A stretch of DNA of 64,000 nt, from contig NZ_CP149934.1 of assembly GCF_037949795.1 (NCBI RefSeq), forward strand, positions 186,001 to 250,000. Reading direction: 5' to 3'. Below the pieces are notes generated by a model that was given only the letters and a program-made list of their open reading frames with translations, made no database searches and was not told the origin of the DNA. Shown one piece after another: positions 45,166 through 55,258 of this stretch (its first letter is position 1; each line of letters begins with the position of its first letter). A program made the translations under genes and the position numbers. The stretch is from Thioclava sp. GXIMD2076 (GTDB lineage: Bacteria; Pseudomonadota; Alphaproteobacteria; Rhodobacterales; Rhodobacteraceae).

Positions 45166-45902
45166 TACCGGTCCGCCCTGCTGCCGCATTTGGGCCGGAG
45201 CTGCTGCGGCCCGGTCTGATCGTGTGGGGGGGCAATCGCCAGCAAAGGTCTGGCCAAACACCTCCTCTCGCCAGGCTGGCCCGCGGGATCGGTGTCCCGC
45301 GCGAGGTCCGGGCCGACCCGTCGCTCTTTTGCTGCAAGCGTGCTTGGCGAGATCATCGGGTGCCGCCGTCGCAACTCTCCGGATTATCGATCAACGCAAA
45401 TTCGAAACGTCGTTCCGTTACGCACCCCCCGCGCGCCCCGTGACGTGGGGGGCTACACGGGCGGCCCGACTGCTCGAGGCTTTGGATGACGTTAGGGTGA
45501 ATATCGAAGATATTGGCGGCATGTCCCATGCGGCGAGTGGCGCGCAGTGAGACCCGGCGCGCGCTCATCATGATCCGGCATGCGCAAGCCCACCTTCCGA
45601 AAAGTTTAAGCCTTCATGGGAAGTGCTGGCTGTCGAGTGACCCTCTCATCCTCCGCTCTTCGATAAAGATCCATGAATCGCGTATCGCGACAGATGGCCG
45701 GAAGCCCGATATTTCCGCTTTTGCGCCGACATATCTCGAGTTCTGGCATGATACCGCCGGAGCGCTTGTGCTTCTATCCTGCCTTGATGCAGGGCACGGG
45801 ACGCTTCCGGCTGGGGGCGGCCATCACGTGGACCGGTCATAGGTGCTCCGTTTCTTCTCGCTTCGTAATGGTGCAGAGGACCTTGCCGATCTCGCCACCG
45901 GA
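45166..45902. other. Gene-free stretch between TRAP operon and chemoreceptor
   Basis: About 740 bp with no gene I can support on either strand. Short open frames show low-complexity or arginine-rich translations without family signs. The stretch just after the TRAP operon has small GC stems (for example GGGCCG/CGGCCC near 45193-45213) that could help terminate transcription. Probably old, decayed DNA or untranslated region. Confidence 0.5.
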
Positions 45903-48900
45903 CTAGAACTCATCCCAACCGTCAGCCATCTTGACGGATGCTGCAGCTGCGCGACGGGCTTCGGCAGGCCGGACCTGTCGCGGAACTGTCGGGACCGGTT
46001 CACGATGTGTGGCATCTACCGGTTTGGGCTGCTGCATCACTCCCCCGGCGGCGGTTTTCGGGCCGGCTTTGAACATCGCGATCGTCTGGGACAGAGTTTC
46101 GGTCTCTTGTGTCAGCGCATGGGTTGCGGCGGTTGTTTCCTCGAACCGTGCGGCATTTTCCTGTGTGACCTGATCCAGCTGGTTGACCGCCTCATTCACC
46201 TCGGCGAGCCCTACCGATTGTTCGCCCGAAGATGTTGCGATGGCACTTACATTGACGCTGATCTCCGCCACGCTCGACACGATTTTCTCCAGAGCGGCCC
46301 CCGCCTGCGAGACAAGTTCGACACCACGTTTCACCTGTAGCTCCGAAGACGAGATCAAGCCTTTGATATCCCGCGCGGCCTCCGACGATCTTTGCGCCAG
46401 TGCCCGGACTTCCGAGGCCACCACCGCAAAACCTCGACCGGCATCATCTGCCCGCGCAGCCTCGACCCCGGCATTCAGCGCGAGGAGGTTTGTCTGGAAC
46501 GCGATATCGTCGATCATTCCGGTGATCTTGTTGATCTGCTCGGACGAGTGCTCGATCTCGCCCATCGCCTCGACCGCCTCCTGCACCACGGCGCCGGATT
46601 TCTCGGCATGATCGCGCGCGCCCTCAACCAGTTGGCTGGTGTGCTTTGCCCCCTCGGCCGAAGACCGGACCGAGATCGTCAGCTCGTCGAGCGCCGTGGC
46701 GGTCTCTTCGAGTGTTGCCGCCTGCCGTTCGCTGCGTTGCGAAAGATCATTCGCCGCCGAATAGATCTCGGCCGCATCGCCGGTGATGCGGACCGAATTT
46801 TCGCGCACGACCTGCATGGCGGTTTCCAGCTTGCGCAGCGCCTCGTTAAAATCCGAACGCAGTCCCTCGTATTCCATATCGAAAGACTGCTCTATACGGG
46901 TGGTTAGATCGCCATCCGCAAGCGTTTTCAACCCGTTACGGAGTGCATGGACGACACTCTCCTGTGCCGCCTGCATCTGCGCCCGCGCGGCCGTCGCCTG
47001 CGTCAGGGCATGCCGGGCCTCTGTGATATCCTTGCCGATCAACATCAGACGTATGATATTTCCGGTCTCGTCCTGCACCGGCGCAAATATCCCCTCGATC
47101 AGGACCGATTTACCATTGGGTCCGGGCGGGCCGGGGAAGACATCGAGCACCGGCTCGCCTGACTGTAGCTTCCGGTAGACCTCTGCAAGCTCCGGCGCGG
47201 CGTCCTGCAATCGCGGCATGGCGGGTATATCCGCCTCGGTTATGCCATAGGATCGCAACATTTGCGCGTTGCCTGATGTCAGCACACCATCGGGAGAAAA
47301 ACTGGCTACGACCTGGCTTTTGTCCAGCGCGCCCAGAACTGCGGCATTCAGATAGGACTCTGTCACATCCGCCCATTCGACAATGAACCCGATCGTCTCG
47401 CCTTGCCCGTCCTCGACAGTCGACAGCTTGACCTGCAAACGGCTCTCGCCCAACTTTACTTGCAGCTGACATGGGAGTTGCGATGGATCCGAAAGCGCGG
47501 CCAGAACGGTTTTGCGCTCCTCTTCCGAGAAAAACATCCCGATCGGCGTGCCGATAATGTCGTCGGGGTCGAACGCGTCCCCATGCCCGGCGATGGCTCC
47601 TGCCGAGCGCCGCAGCAGGTTGTGGATCTCGGCATTGGCAAAAAACACCTTGAGATCATGATCGACGACCATCATGGCCGATGCGGAGGCCTGAAACGCG
47701 GCACTGCGATACCGGTTCTCCACATTGGCCGCTTGCGCCGCTGCAAGCTCCGTGCGGAACTGCTCGAGCGCGCAGGCCATCTTGCCGATCTCGTCGCCGC
47801 GTCGGGTATCGGGGACTTCGGTCGCATAATTCCCCAAGCTGATCGCCTGCATCGCGGTGGAGGCACGGCCAAGTGGTCTGGTCACGCTACGGGAGACGAG
47901 CATGGCCACGACCACCGAGACAAGCAATACGCACAGCACGAGGATGAGCTGGATCTTCTCCGCGTAGCGCTGGGTTGCCAGAACCTCGTCCGCGCCCTTC
48001 TCGACAACAATTGCCCATGTCTGCCCAAAGACCTGCACGGGGGTAAAGGCGATAAAGGCCGGATGACCATCGAGCGCTCCGCTCTCGATCGCGCCCGTCT
48101 GGCCCGCCAACGCATCCTGAACCGGAATGCTATCGACCCGGCGCGTCAGCAATGCAGGTGTATCCGAGAACCGCAGCTCCGAGCGCAATATCCCGTCAGG
48201 CGCGACGATATAGGCCTGCCCCGTCTCCTCCAACCCGTTGGGATTATTTACAATTGCTTCGATCTGATCCGTCGGAAGCTGGTATATGATGGCACCGAGC
48301 CTGTTTCCGCCCGGATCGATGACCGGAGAGCCGATAAAAGCGGCAGGCATCTCGTTCGAGGGGGCGTAGAAGGAATAATCCGAGAACGCAACGCTGCCCT
48401 GTTCGAGATCTCTTGCGGCGCGGAACACTTCCGCAAGCCCCGTCTCGCTATAGGGCCCGCTTTCGAGGTTTGTGGCAAAATCGGTTTCTTTTGCAACGGA
48501 ATAGATGACATTCCCTTGCATATCGACCAGGAAAACATCGTAATAGCCATAGACCTCGATCATCGAGCGGAAACCGGGATGATGGAGCTCGTGAAGTCCG
48601 GAATAGCTGAAATCATTCACCCGCTCGGTGGGTGTATCGAGCTTGTCACGCTCACCCGCCGGATAGGGATTATCGGTTACGAAAGCCTTGGTCAGGATCT
48701 GCGCCGGATCCATCTCCTCGTTCGCGGCCATCATTCCCCAGACCATACTGAAATCCGTCAGGCTCAGCGTGGTCTCGTTCGCCGCGGCAGCTGTGGCGAT
48801 ATCCAGCGCTGCCCGGTCGAAAAACACCTCGAGACGGTTGGCACGGTCTTTTACATCCGCGGTCAACCGCTCTGTCGCCTCGTCCCCCAATCTTTGAAGA

Positions 48901-49007
48901 ACGATCTGCCCCGTAAGCACTGAGACAAAGGAAACCGATAGTAACACGAGCGCCATTATGATGAGTGGCAGCTTGACCGATATACTCAGATTCCTCGTCA
49001 ACGACAT
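45903..49007 (-). CDS. Large methyl-accepting chemotaxis protein with CACHE, HAMP, PAS domains
   Basis: 1034 aa from the ATG at 49007 with GGAGG before it. Membrane segments near 12-34 and 355-377 enclose a ~320-aa periplasmic CACHE-like sensor (Y-G-Y-Y-D-V-F-L-V-D, Y-I-V-A-P-D-G-I-L-R). After HAMP come two PAS-like domains (about 435-555 and 560-670), a second HAMP-like segment (A-D-G-D-L-T-T-R near 715) and the signalling tip [18 protein letters not shown]. The C-terminus ends G-W-D-E-F, like the x-W-x-x-F docking pentapeptide for CheR/CheB, after a flexible Pro/Arg-rich linker. Senses both a periplasmic ligand and an internal signal, by inference. Confidence 0.94.
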   Translation of the reverse strand: MSLTRNLSISVKLPLIIMALVLLSVSFVSVLTGQIVLQRLGDEATERLTADVKDRANRLEVFFDRAALDIATAAAANETTLSLTDFSMVWGMMAANEEMDPAQILTKAFVTDNPYPAGERDKLDTPTERVNDFSYSGLHELHHPGFRSMIEVYGYYDVFLVDMQGNVIYSVAKETDFATNLESGPYSETGLAEVFRAARDLEQGSVAFSDYSFYAPSNEMPAAFIGSPVIDPGGNRLGAIIYQLPTDQIEAIVNNPNGLEETGQAYIVAPDGILRSELRFSDTPALLTRRVDSIPVQDALAGQTGAIESGALDGHPAFIAFTPVQVFGQTWAIVVEKGADEVLATQRYAEKIQLILVLCVLLVSVVVAMLVSRSVTRPLGRASTAMQAISLGNYATEVPDTRRGDEIGKMACALEQFRTELAAAQAANVENRYRSAAFQASASAMMVVDHDLKVFFANAEIHNLLRRSAGAIAGHGDAFDPDDIIGTPIGMFFSEEERKTVLAALSDPSQLPCQLQVKLGESRLQVKLSTVEDGQGETIGFIVEWADVTESYLNAAVLGALDKSQVVASFSPDGVLTSGNAQMLRSYGITEADIPAMPRLQDAAPELAEVYRKLQSGEPVLDVFPGPPGPNGKSVLIEGIFAPVQDETGNIIRLMLIGKDITEARHALTQATAARAQMQAAQESVVHALRNGLKTLADGDLTTRIEQSFDMEYEGLRSDFNEALRKLETAMQVVRENSVRITGDAAEIYSAANDLSQRSERQAATLEETATALDELTISVRSSAEGAKHTSQLVEGARDHAEKSGAVVQEAVEAMGEIEHSSEQINKITGMIDDIAFQTNLLALNAGVEAARADDAGRGFAVVASEVRALAQRSSEAARDIKGLISSSELQVKRGVELVSQAGAALEKIVSSVAEISVNVSAIATSSGEQSVGLAEVNEAVNQLDQVTQENAARFEETTAATHALTQETETLSQTIAMFKAGPKTAAGGVMQQPKPVDATHREPVPTVPRQVRPAEARRAAAASVKMADGWDEF

Positions 49008-49141
49008 AGCATTCCTCCAAATGCACGCACGCGCCTCCCGAAAGCGCTGCAGTCCTCTCTATATGTCACCTGTAAAGAATCGGTATCGAGCAGATAGAGC
49101 AGGGCGGCCGGGCGGAGCCGCCGGACAAGGAGGATTTGCCT

Positions 49142-50095
49142 TCAAGGCCCCGGGTCGCGCTGCCTTGTGGCCGCCTGCAAAAGCGGTTCCAGCCGATCCA
49201 GCGCATAGGGTATGGAGAGCGGCGTCATGAACGAGAGCGCCGCTGCCAGATCCGGATCGGCCCAGATCGCGCGCCCGTCGCGGGCCAGACGTGTCGCACG
49301 GTAGAGCGGCATCTGCCGGATCGCGTCCGCACTTGCCGGATCCACCAGCCACAGCACCACATCACGATCGAACAGATCGATACGCTCGCGGCTCACCGAG
49401 AACTGGCCGGTCGACTGTGCCAGCGCGTCGAAAACAGGCGGCTGCACGAAGCCTAGCTGCTGGAGAAGGGCATTCGCGCCCGATCGCCCGTCATAGCCCA
49501 CAAAATGGTCGGAGGCATAGAAACCGGTCGTGGCCTGTTGCCCACGGAAGGCAGGATTGGCCTGCGCGATGCGGCTGATCCGGTTTTCGATCTGCGCGAT
49601 CACCGCCTCCGCCTGCGGCTCGCGCGCTGTAGCCCGCGCGATCAGACGCAGTTCGTCGGTCCATGGCACGCTCCACACATCTTCGCCCGCAGGCCCCGTG
49701 ATGACCGGCGCGATCTGCGACAGCGCGTGATAGAGCGAGGGGCTCAGGTTATAGAAACTTGCGATGATCAGGTCGGGTTTCTGGGCATAGACCCATTCGA
49801 TATCGATTTCGTAGCCATATTGCACCGCAGGCCGCCCGCCAAGCGCGCGGCGCGGCTCATCGGCCCAGACCCAGCTGGCATAGGGCTTGTTGCCGAACCA
49901 TTCATGCACGCCCACCGGCGCGATCCCCAGCGCATAGAGAAAATCCTGCTCGTGATAGCCGATCGTCACGATGCGCTCGGGGGCGTGATCGATGCGGGTG
50001 ACGCCGAGCCTGTGGGTCACCTCGCGCGGATAGTCCTGCGCCTGCCCGCATAGGGGCAGCAGGCAGATCAGCACGGTCAGGACAAGACGGAGCAT
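49142..50095 (-). CDS. Iron-siderophore ABC transporter substrate-binding protein
   Basis: 317 aa from the ATG at 50095 with GAGGTGG before it. The signal peptide ends near C-G-Q-A-Q. FecB/BtuF-type fold: P-E-R-I-V-T-I-G-Y near 40, a long helix region, and K-P-D-L-I-I-A-S near 106. It binds ferric siderophore in the periplasm and feeds the two permeases and ATPase upstream. It is last in the leftward operon. The gap 49008-49141 shows no gene, only a GC-rich GGCGGC/GCCGCC stem. Confidence 0.9.
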   Translation of the reverse strand: MLRLVLTVLICLLPLCGQAQDYPREVTHRLGVTRIDHAPERIVTIGYHEQDFLYALGIAPVGVHEWFGNKPYASWVWADEPRRALGGRPAVQYGYEIDIEWVYAQKPDLIIASFYNLSPSLYHALSQIAPVITGPAGEDVWSVPWTDELRLIARATAREPQAEAVIAQIENRISRIAQANPAFRGQQATTGFYASDHFVGYDGRSGANALLQQLGFVQPPVFDALAQSTGQFSVSRERIDLFDRDVVLWLVDPASADAIRQMPLYRATRLARDGRAIWADPDLAAALSFMTPLSIPYALDRLEPLLQAATRQRDPGP

Positions 50096-50104
50096 AACCA
50101 CCTC

Positions 50105-50875
50105 TCAATAGGGCAGGACAAGGGGTGTGCCATGGCGCGGATCGGGGATCACATCCGCTTCAAGATCGAAGACGCGCTTCAGCGTGTCGGGGGTGATTAC
50201 CTCCGCCGCAGGCCCTTCGGCCACAAGCTTTCCCGCGCGCAAAGCCACGATATGATCGGCAAAACGGGCCGCGAGCGAGATATCATGCAGGCTCATCACC
50301 ACCGAGCGTCCCTCGGCACGGTTGAGCGCCTGCACCAGTTTCAGCACTTCCAGCTGATGGGGCAGATCGAGCCATGTGGTCGGCTCGTCAAAAAGCTGCC
50401 AGCCTGTATCCTGCGCCAGCACCATCGCGATCCAGACCCGCTGGCGCTGCCCGCCCGAGAGCGCCTCGACCGGCCTGTCGCGCAGCGCGACAATATCGGT
50501 GGCCTCCATGGCACGGGCAATCACCGCCTGATCGAGCGGACCAAGCGGGCGGAACGGCCTGAGCCACGGCAGACGACCGCGCGCGACCAGCTCCCCCACG
50601 CGCAGCCCCTCGGGCGCAAGCGGGGCCTGCGGCAAAAGCCCCAGCCGCCGCGCCAGAGCCTTGGGCGGCAGTGACACCAGATCATCGCCCTCGATCCTCA
50701 CACGTCCCCGCTCGGGCCGCAAATGGCCGCCGATCGCGCGCAACAACGTGGATTTCCCGCAGCCATTGGGGCCGATGATCGCGGTGACGCAGCCCTTGGG
50801 CAGCGTCAGGTCGATCCCGTCGAGCACCCGGTGCCGCTCATAGGAAATGGCAAGATTTTCGACAGTTATGCCCAT
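50105..50875 (-). CDS. Iron-siderophore ABC transporter ATPase (FecE/FepC type)
   Basis: 256 aa from the ATG at 50875, overlapping the permease stop by 10 bp. Walker A G-P-N-G-C-G-K-S-T, signature L-S-G-G-Q-R-Q-R, and Walker B L-F-D-E-P-T-T-W-L-D. L-P-Q-A-P-L-A-P-E-G near 85 is typical for this family. Energises ferric-siderophore import. Confidence 0.94.
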   Translation of the reverse strand: MGITVENLAISYERHRVLDGIDLTLPKGCVTAIIGPNGCGKSTLLRAIGGHLRPERGRVRIEGDDLVSLPPKALARRLGLLPQAPLAPEGLRVGELVARGRLPWLRPFRPLGPLDQAVIARAMEATDIVALRDRPVEALSGGQRQRVWIAMVLAQDTGWQLFDEPTTWLDLPHQLEVLKLVQALNRAEGRSVVMSLHDISLAARFADHIVALRAGKLVAEGPAAEVITPDTLKRVFDLEADVIPDPRHGTPLVLPY

Positions 50876-51858
50876 GCTCCGTCTCCTTTCCGGCCGGATC
50901 GCCCGACCAGCACCACCAGAAGCGGCGCGCCCAAGATGCCTGTGAACACCCCCGCAGGCATCAGTGCCCAAGGGGCCGTGGCGGTGACCATCAGATCGGC
51001 TACGACCAGAACCAGCGCGCCGCACAGCGCCGCCCCTGGCAGATCGGGGCCGCTCGTGCGCACGCCCATCTGCCGCGAGAGCGCACGGGACAGAGGTCCC
51101 GCCATCAGCCCGACAAAGCCCACCGGCCCCACAACGGCGACCGCCGAGGCCACCGCTATGGCGGCGATCAGAAGCACCCCCAGCCGTGCAGGTGCGACCC
51201 TGAGCCCCAGCGCACGCGCCAGCTCGTCACCCATTTCAAGGCGCAAAAGAACGCCACGCGCCCAGAGCGCTGCCCCGCACAGCGGCAGCACCACAGCCCA
51301 GACAAGTGCGGTGCGGGCCCAGTAGCTGCCGTTGAGCGATCCGGTCATCCACAAGATCGCATCTCCCGCCAGCCGGTCGTCGGCCTGCGCCACCAGAAGT
51401 CCCGTGAGACCGCCCAGCGTCAGCGTGAGCCCGACGCCTGTGAGGATCAGACGGCTCAGGCCGCAGGCCCGCCCTGCCAGAACCACAAGCCCCAGCAATC
51501 CGCCAAACGCCCCTGCTCCCGCACCGAGCGTCACCGCCATCCCCTGCGCCCCTGCCAGAATGACCAGCACCGCCCCGAATGTGGCGCCTGCGGTCACCCC
51601 CAGCATCTCGGGCGCGGCCAGCGGATTACGAAAGAGCGACTGGCAGAGCGCCCCCGAGAGGCCCAGTGCCATACCCGCCCCGATCGCAAGCATGACCCGC
51701 GGCAGGCGGAGATCGATCAGCAGCACCCACATCTCCCCCGCGGGCCCCGCCGCCAGAATGGCCCACAGATCGCCGGGCGAGAACAGGAACCGCCCCAGCG
51801 AGAGATCCGCCAGCGCCAGCCCCAGAAGCGCCAGCGAAAGAACCGCCTTCGCCCTCAT
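50866..51858 (-). CDS. Iron-siderophore ABC permease (FecD/FepG type)
   Basis: 330 aa from the ATG at 51858 overlapping the previous permease's stop (ATGA). About 9-10 membrane segments. Family motifs L-R-L-P-R-V, S-L-F-R-N-P-L-A-A-P-E-M-L-G-V-T-A-G-A near 80, and V-G-P-V-G-F-V-G-L near 250. Forms a heterodimer with the permease encoded immediately upstream. Confidence 0.93.
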   Translation of the reverse strand: MRAKAVLSLALLGLALADLSLGRFLFSPGDLWAILAAGPAGEMWVLLIDLRLPRVMLAIGAGMALGLSGALCQSLFRNPLAAPEMLGVTAGATFGAVLVILAGAQGMAVTLGAGAGAFGGLLGLVVLAGRACGLSRLILTGVGLTLTLGGLTGLLVAQADDRLAGDAILWMTGSLNGSYWARTALVWAVVLPLCGAALWARGVLLRLEMGDELARALGLRVAPARLGVLLIAAIAVASAVAVVGPVGFVGLMAGPLSRALSRQMGVRTSGPDLPGAALCGALVLVVADLMVTATAPWALMPAGVFTGILGAPLLVVLVGRSGRKGDGAWA

Positions 51859-52841
51859 CGCGCGAGCCTCCCGATCAGCAGGAGGAAACAGGGTCCACCC
51901 GCCAGCGCGAGGATCAGACCGGTCTGGATCTCGGCGGGCCGGACCAGCACCCGCCCCAGCGTGTCGCAGGCCAGCAGCACCGCCCCGCCCAGCGGGACCG
52001 CCACCAGCACGCCCGCCATGACCTGCGGCCCCACCAACCGGCGCACCAGATGCGGTACCACCAGCCCGATAAAGCCCACCGGTCCGATCATTGCCACCGA
52101 GGCCCCCGACAGAAGGGCTACGGCCCCAAGACCCAGGAGCAGGACAGGCCCTGCCCGCACGCCCACGGCCCGTGCCCCCGCATGTCCAAGAGCCAGCGCA
52201 TCGAGCTTGCGTGACAGCAAAAGCGCCAGCCCCACACCTGCGATCACTGGCCAGCACAAGACATTGAACCGCTCGGGATCGGCGCCCCCCAACGAGCCGA
52301 TGGTCCAGAAGCGGAACTGGTCGCGTGTGCCCTGATCAAGCAGCACGATGGCCGAGACAAGCGCCAGCGCCAGCGCCGAAACAGCCACCCCTGCAAGGGT
52401 CAGCCGTAAGATCGCGGCCCTGTCCGCCGCCTTGCCGCCACCGATGGCAAAGACAAGAAGTGCCGCCAGCCCCGCCCCTGCCATGGCCACAAGCCCCAGC
52501 GCGACCGGCCCGCCCGCCACTCCCGCCCACAGACACAGCACCACCGCCAGAGACGCGCCGCCATTGACGCCCAAAAGCCCCGGATCGGCCAGCGGATTGC
52601 GGCTGATCTGTTGCATCAGCAGCCCTGCAACGGCGAGCGCGGCGCCACAGGTGAACCCTGTCAGCGTCCGCCCCAGACGCAGCCCCTGCACGATAAGATC
52701 GGCGGGGCGCGCGGGATCAAAATCGGTCAGGGTGCGCCAGATATCGGCCACGGGCATGACACGCGCTCCCAGCGACAGCGAGAGCGCGGCCACGATCAGG
52801 ACCGCGCAAAGGGAAAAAAGGAGAGGTAAGACAGAACGCAT
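51855..52841 (-). CDS. Iron-siderophore ABC permease (FecC/FepD type)
   Basis: 328 aa from the ATG at 52841. About 9-10 membrane segments. Q-Q-I-S-R-N-P-L-A-D-P-G-L-L-G-V-N-G-G-A near 75 and I-G-P-V-G-F-I-G-L-V-V-P-H near 250 are the family hallmarks. First of the four ABC genes, starting 60 bp after the TonB receptor gene, so receptor and importer are probably one operon. Confidence 0.93.
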   Translation of the reverse strand: MRSVLPLLFSLCAVLIVAALSLSLGARVMPVADIWRTLTDFDPARPADLIVQGLRLGRTLTGFTCGAALAVAGLLMQQISRNPLADPGLLGVNGGASLAVVLCLWAGVAGGPVALGLVAMAGAGLAALLVFAIGGGKAADRAAILRLTLAGVAVSALALALVSAIVLLDQGTRDQFRFWTIGSLGGADPERFNVLCWPVIAGVGLALLLSRKLDALALGHAGARAVGVRAGPVLLLGLGAVALLSGASVAMIGPVGFIGLVVPHLVRRLVGPQVMAGVLVAVPLGGAVLLACDTLGRVLVRPAEIQTGLILALAGGPCFLLLIGRLAR

Positions 52842-52901
52842 GGCGATATCCGCTAGGGCGTCCCTTGCTGGCAATCGGGCTGGCTAGGGGGCGGTCGTCG
52901 A

Positions 52902-55079
52902 TCAAAAGGTGCGGCTCAGGGTCAGCGTGGCCACGCGACCTTCGCCCAAAGCGCAGCCATAACCGTCATAGCAGACGCCGTAATAGTCGCGGTCCAGAAG
53001 GTTGGTGACCCCGAAATCGACCGAAAGCGGCTCCGCCTCGTAATGGACGGCCAGATCGAGCAGCGTATGTCCGGGCGTCTTGCGCAGATTGTCCTGCGTC
53101 GAATACGAAGAGGATACGAAGCGCGCGCCCGCGCCCACCGACAGCCCTTCCACCCACGAGGACAGGTCCTGATCGAGCCAGAGCGAGATCTGGTGATGCG
53201 GGGCCATCGCGTTTTCATTGCCGATCAGGCTCGCATCGCCATTTTTGGTGATCTCGGTATCGAGATAGGTATAGCTGGCCACACCCTGCAGCGTCGGGGT
53301 CAGACGGCCCCGCGCCTCCAGTTCGATCCCGCGCGAGCGGATCTCGCCGGCCTGCGAGAAGCTCGACCATGTCGGATCGGTGGTGTCGTAATCCTTCACA
53401 TTGGTCTTGCGCAGGTCGAACACCGCGCCGCTCAGCATCAGATCGGCACTTGGTGCATAGCGCAGCCCTGCCTCGAACTGGCGGCTCTTGGACGGATCGA
53501 GTGCGGCACCGGTGATCGTCTTGCCGATATTCTGGGTGAAGCCCTCGGTATAGCTGGCATAGGGGGTCAGCCCGTTGGCCAGCTCATGCGTCACCCCGAT
53601 CATGTAGGTCGTGGCCTGATCTTTCTGGGTATCGCTCGTGCCTGCAAGATCATCGGTCTGCTTGGTCTCGAACCAGCTATGGCGCAGGCCGAAGGTCAGC
53701 GTGGTGCCCTGATCGAACTTCATATGGTCCTGCAGATAGAGCCCGCGCTCCTCGTAGCGCGAGTGCGTCACCGACGAGAGCCCCGGTTCGGTCACATCGA
53801 AATCATAGCTCGGATCATCATAGCTCACGAGATAGGTGCTATCATCGAGATATTGGGTCACCTTGTAACGGCTGAGCTGGTAATCGGCGCCAAACGTCAG
53901 GCTGTTCTCGGCGCCAAACACGGTCGAACCGTATTCGAGATTGGTATCGAAGCCCAGCGAGCGCGCGTCCTCGACATTGTGGAACGGGTAGTAATAGACC
54001 CCTTCCTCTGCCGCGTAGGAATAATCGAGCTGACGGTAATCGGTGTCCTGATGGGCATAGCGCAGGCGCTGGTTGAGCCGCAGCCCGCCGCCGAAATCAT
54101 GGGTGAAATCCCAACCGATGGATTGCTGGGTGGTCTTCATCTCGTTGTAATCGGGCTCGTGCAACAGCCAGTCATCCGGCAGGCTGCCCCAGCTCGGATC
54201 GATATCCTCGCCATTGATCGGCCCCATAAGGATCGGCGTCAGACTGTCATGCTGCACATGGCCCAGCACGGTGAGCGAGGTGGCGTCAGTGGGCGCCCAG
54301 GTCAGCGATCCGGCCACGAACTGGCGGTCATTGGCCGAGTCCTCCACATCGGTTTCGCCCCGACGCACAAGCCCCGTCAGCCGCCCCGCAAGCGTGCCGC
54401 TCTCGTTGAGCACATTGCCCAGATCGAAGCCGACAGACGCGGTGTCATTGCTGTTATAGCTGGCCTCCACCTCGGCCAGTGGCCCGAAGACAGGGCGCTT
54501 GGTTACCAGATTGACCATGCCGCCTGCGTCGTTGGAGCCATAGAGCACGCCCGCAGGACCGCGCAGCACATCGACCCGCTCGATCATATAGGGGTCTGAC
54601 GTAAAGCCCGAGAAATTCAGCGCCTTCTGCGGCAACCCGTCACGGTAAAGCGCATTCGGCCCCATATCGAAGCCACGGATCGAGAACTGGTCATAGCGGT
54701 CATCGGTGCCCCATGTAGAGGCATTCACTCCCGCCGAATAGGCGATCGCATCCTCGACCTGACGCGGCTTGCGGGCCTCGAGCTCGGTCGAGGTGACAAC
54801 GGTGATCGATTGCGGCACCTCCGCCAGCGGCACGCCGGATTTGACGCCCGTCTCGGTGGCCGGTGCCAGATAGCCTGTGACCGCGCCCGAATAGGCAAGG
54901 TTCTCGCGCACGATGATCGGCGGCAGGGCGTAGGTGTCACTGCCCGCGCTCTGCCCGTCGGCGCTGTCTTGCGCCATTGCCGGATGCACCGGCAGAAGGG
55001 TCAGCGCCGTGCTGGCCATGAGGGCTGCAATCGCCATAGGCCGGACCATGCGCGATGGGGTATGGAGAGGAGAAGTCAT
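52902..55079 (-). CDS. TonB-dependent siderophore receptor
   Basis: 725 aa from the ATG at 55079. The signal peptide ends near H-P-A-M-A-Q. A plug domain has V-P-Q-S-I-T-V-V-T near 88 and R-G-F-D near 135; the barrel ends with aromatic Phe, as usual (T-L-S-R-T-F). The family assignment is ferrichrome/hydroxamate-type TonB receptor (FhuA/FpvA-like) based on the plug pattern. An N-terminal signalling extension is not seen, so it probably lacks FpvA-like sigma regulation. It imports the siderophore made by this cluster or a relative. Confidence 0.92.
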   Translation of the reverse strand: MTSPLHTPSRMVRPMAIAALMASTALTLLPVHPAMAQDSADGQSAGSDTYALPPIIVRENLAYSGAVTGYLAPATETGVKSGVPLAEVPQSITVVTSTELEARKPRQVEDAIAYSAGVNASTWGTDDRYDQFSIRGFDMGPNALYRDGLPQKALNFSGFTSDPYMIERVDVLRGPAGVLYGSNDAGGMVNLVTKRPVFGPLAEVEASYNSNDTASVGFDLGNVLNESGTLAGRLTGLVRRGETDVEDSANDRQFVAGSLTWAPTDATSLTVLGHVQHDSLTPILMGPINGEDIDPSWGSLPDDWLLHEPDYNEMKTTQQSIGWDFTHDFGGGLRLNQRLRYAHQDTDYRQLDYSYAAEEGVYYYPFHNVEDARSLGFDTNLEYGSTVFGAENSLTFGADYQLSRYKVTQYLDDSTYLVSYDDPSYDFDVTEPGLSSVTHSRYEERGLYLQDHMKFDQGTTLTFGLRHSWFETKQTDDLAGTSDTQKDQATTYMIGVTHELANGLTPYASYTEGFTQNIGKTITGAALDPSKSRQFEAGLRYAPSADLMLSGAVFDLRKTNVKDYDTTDPTWSSFSQAGEIRSRGIELEARGRLTPTLQGVASYTYLDTEITKNGDASLIGNENAMAPHHQISLWLDQDLSSWVEGLSVGAGARFVSSSYSTQDNLRKTPGHTLLDLAVHYEAEPLSVDFGVTNLLDRDYYGVCYDGYGCALGEGRVATLTLSRTF

Positions 55080-55258
55080 CAAGAATGTCCCAAAAGCAAG
55101 GGCGCAACCGCGCCGGAACTGACATGGAGGTCAGCGCTCGCCTGGGGACAACCTAGGATGCGCGGACCATATCCAGCCTCACGGGTATGTCAACCACCCG
55201 AGAGCATTGCGGACCGGACTGCCTTTGCGTCAGTGTCTCCGGCCCGCAACACGCGCGG

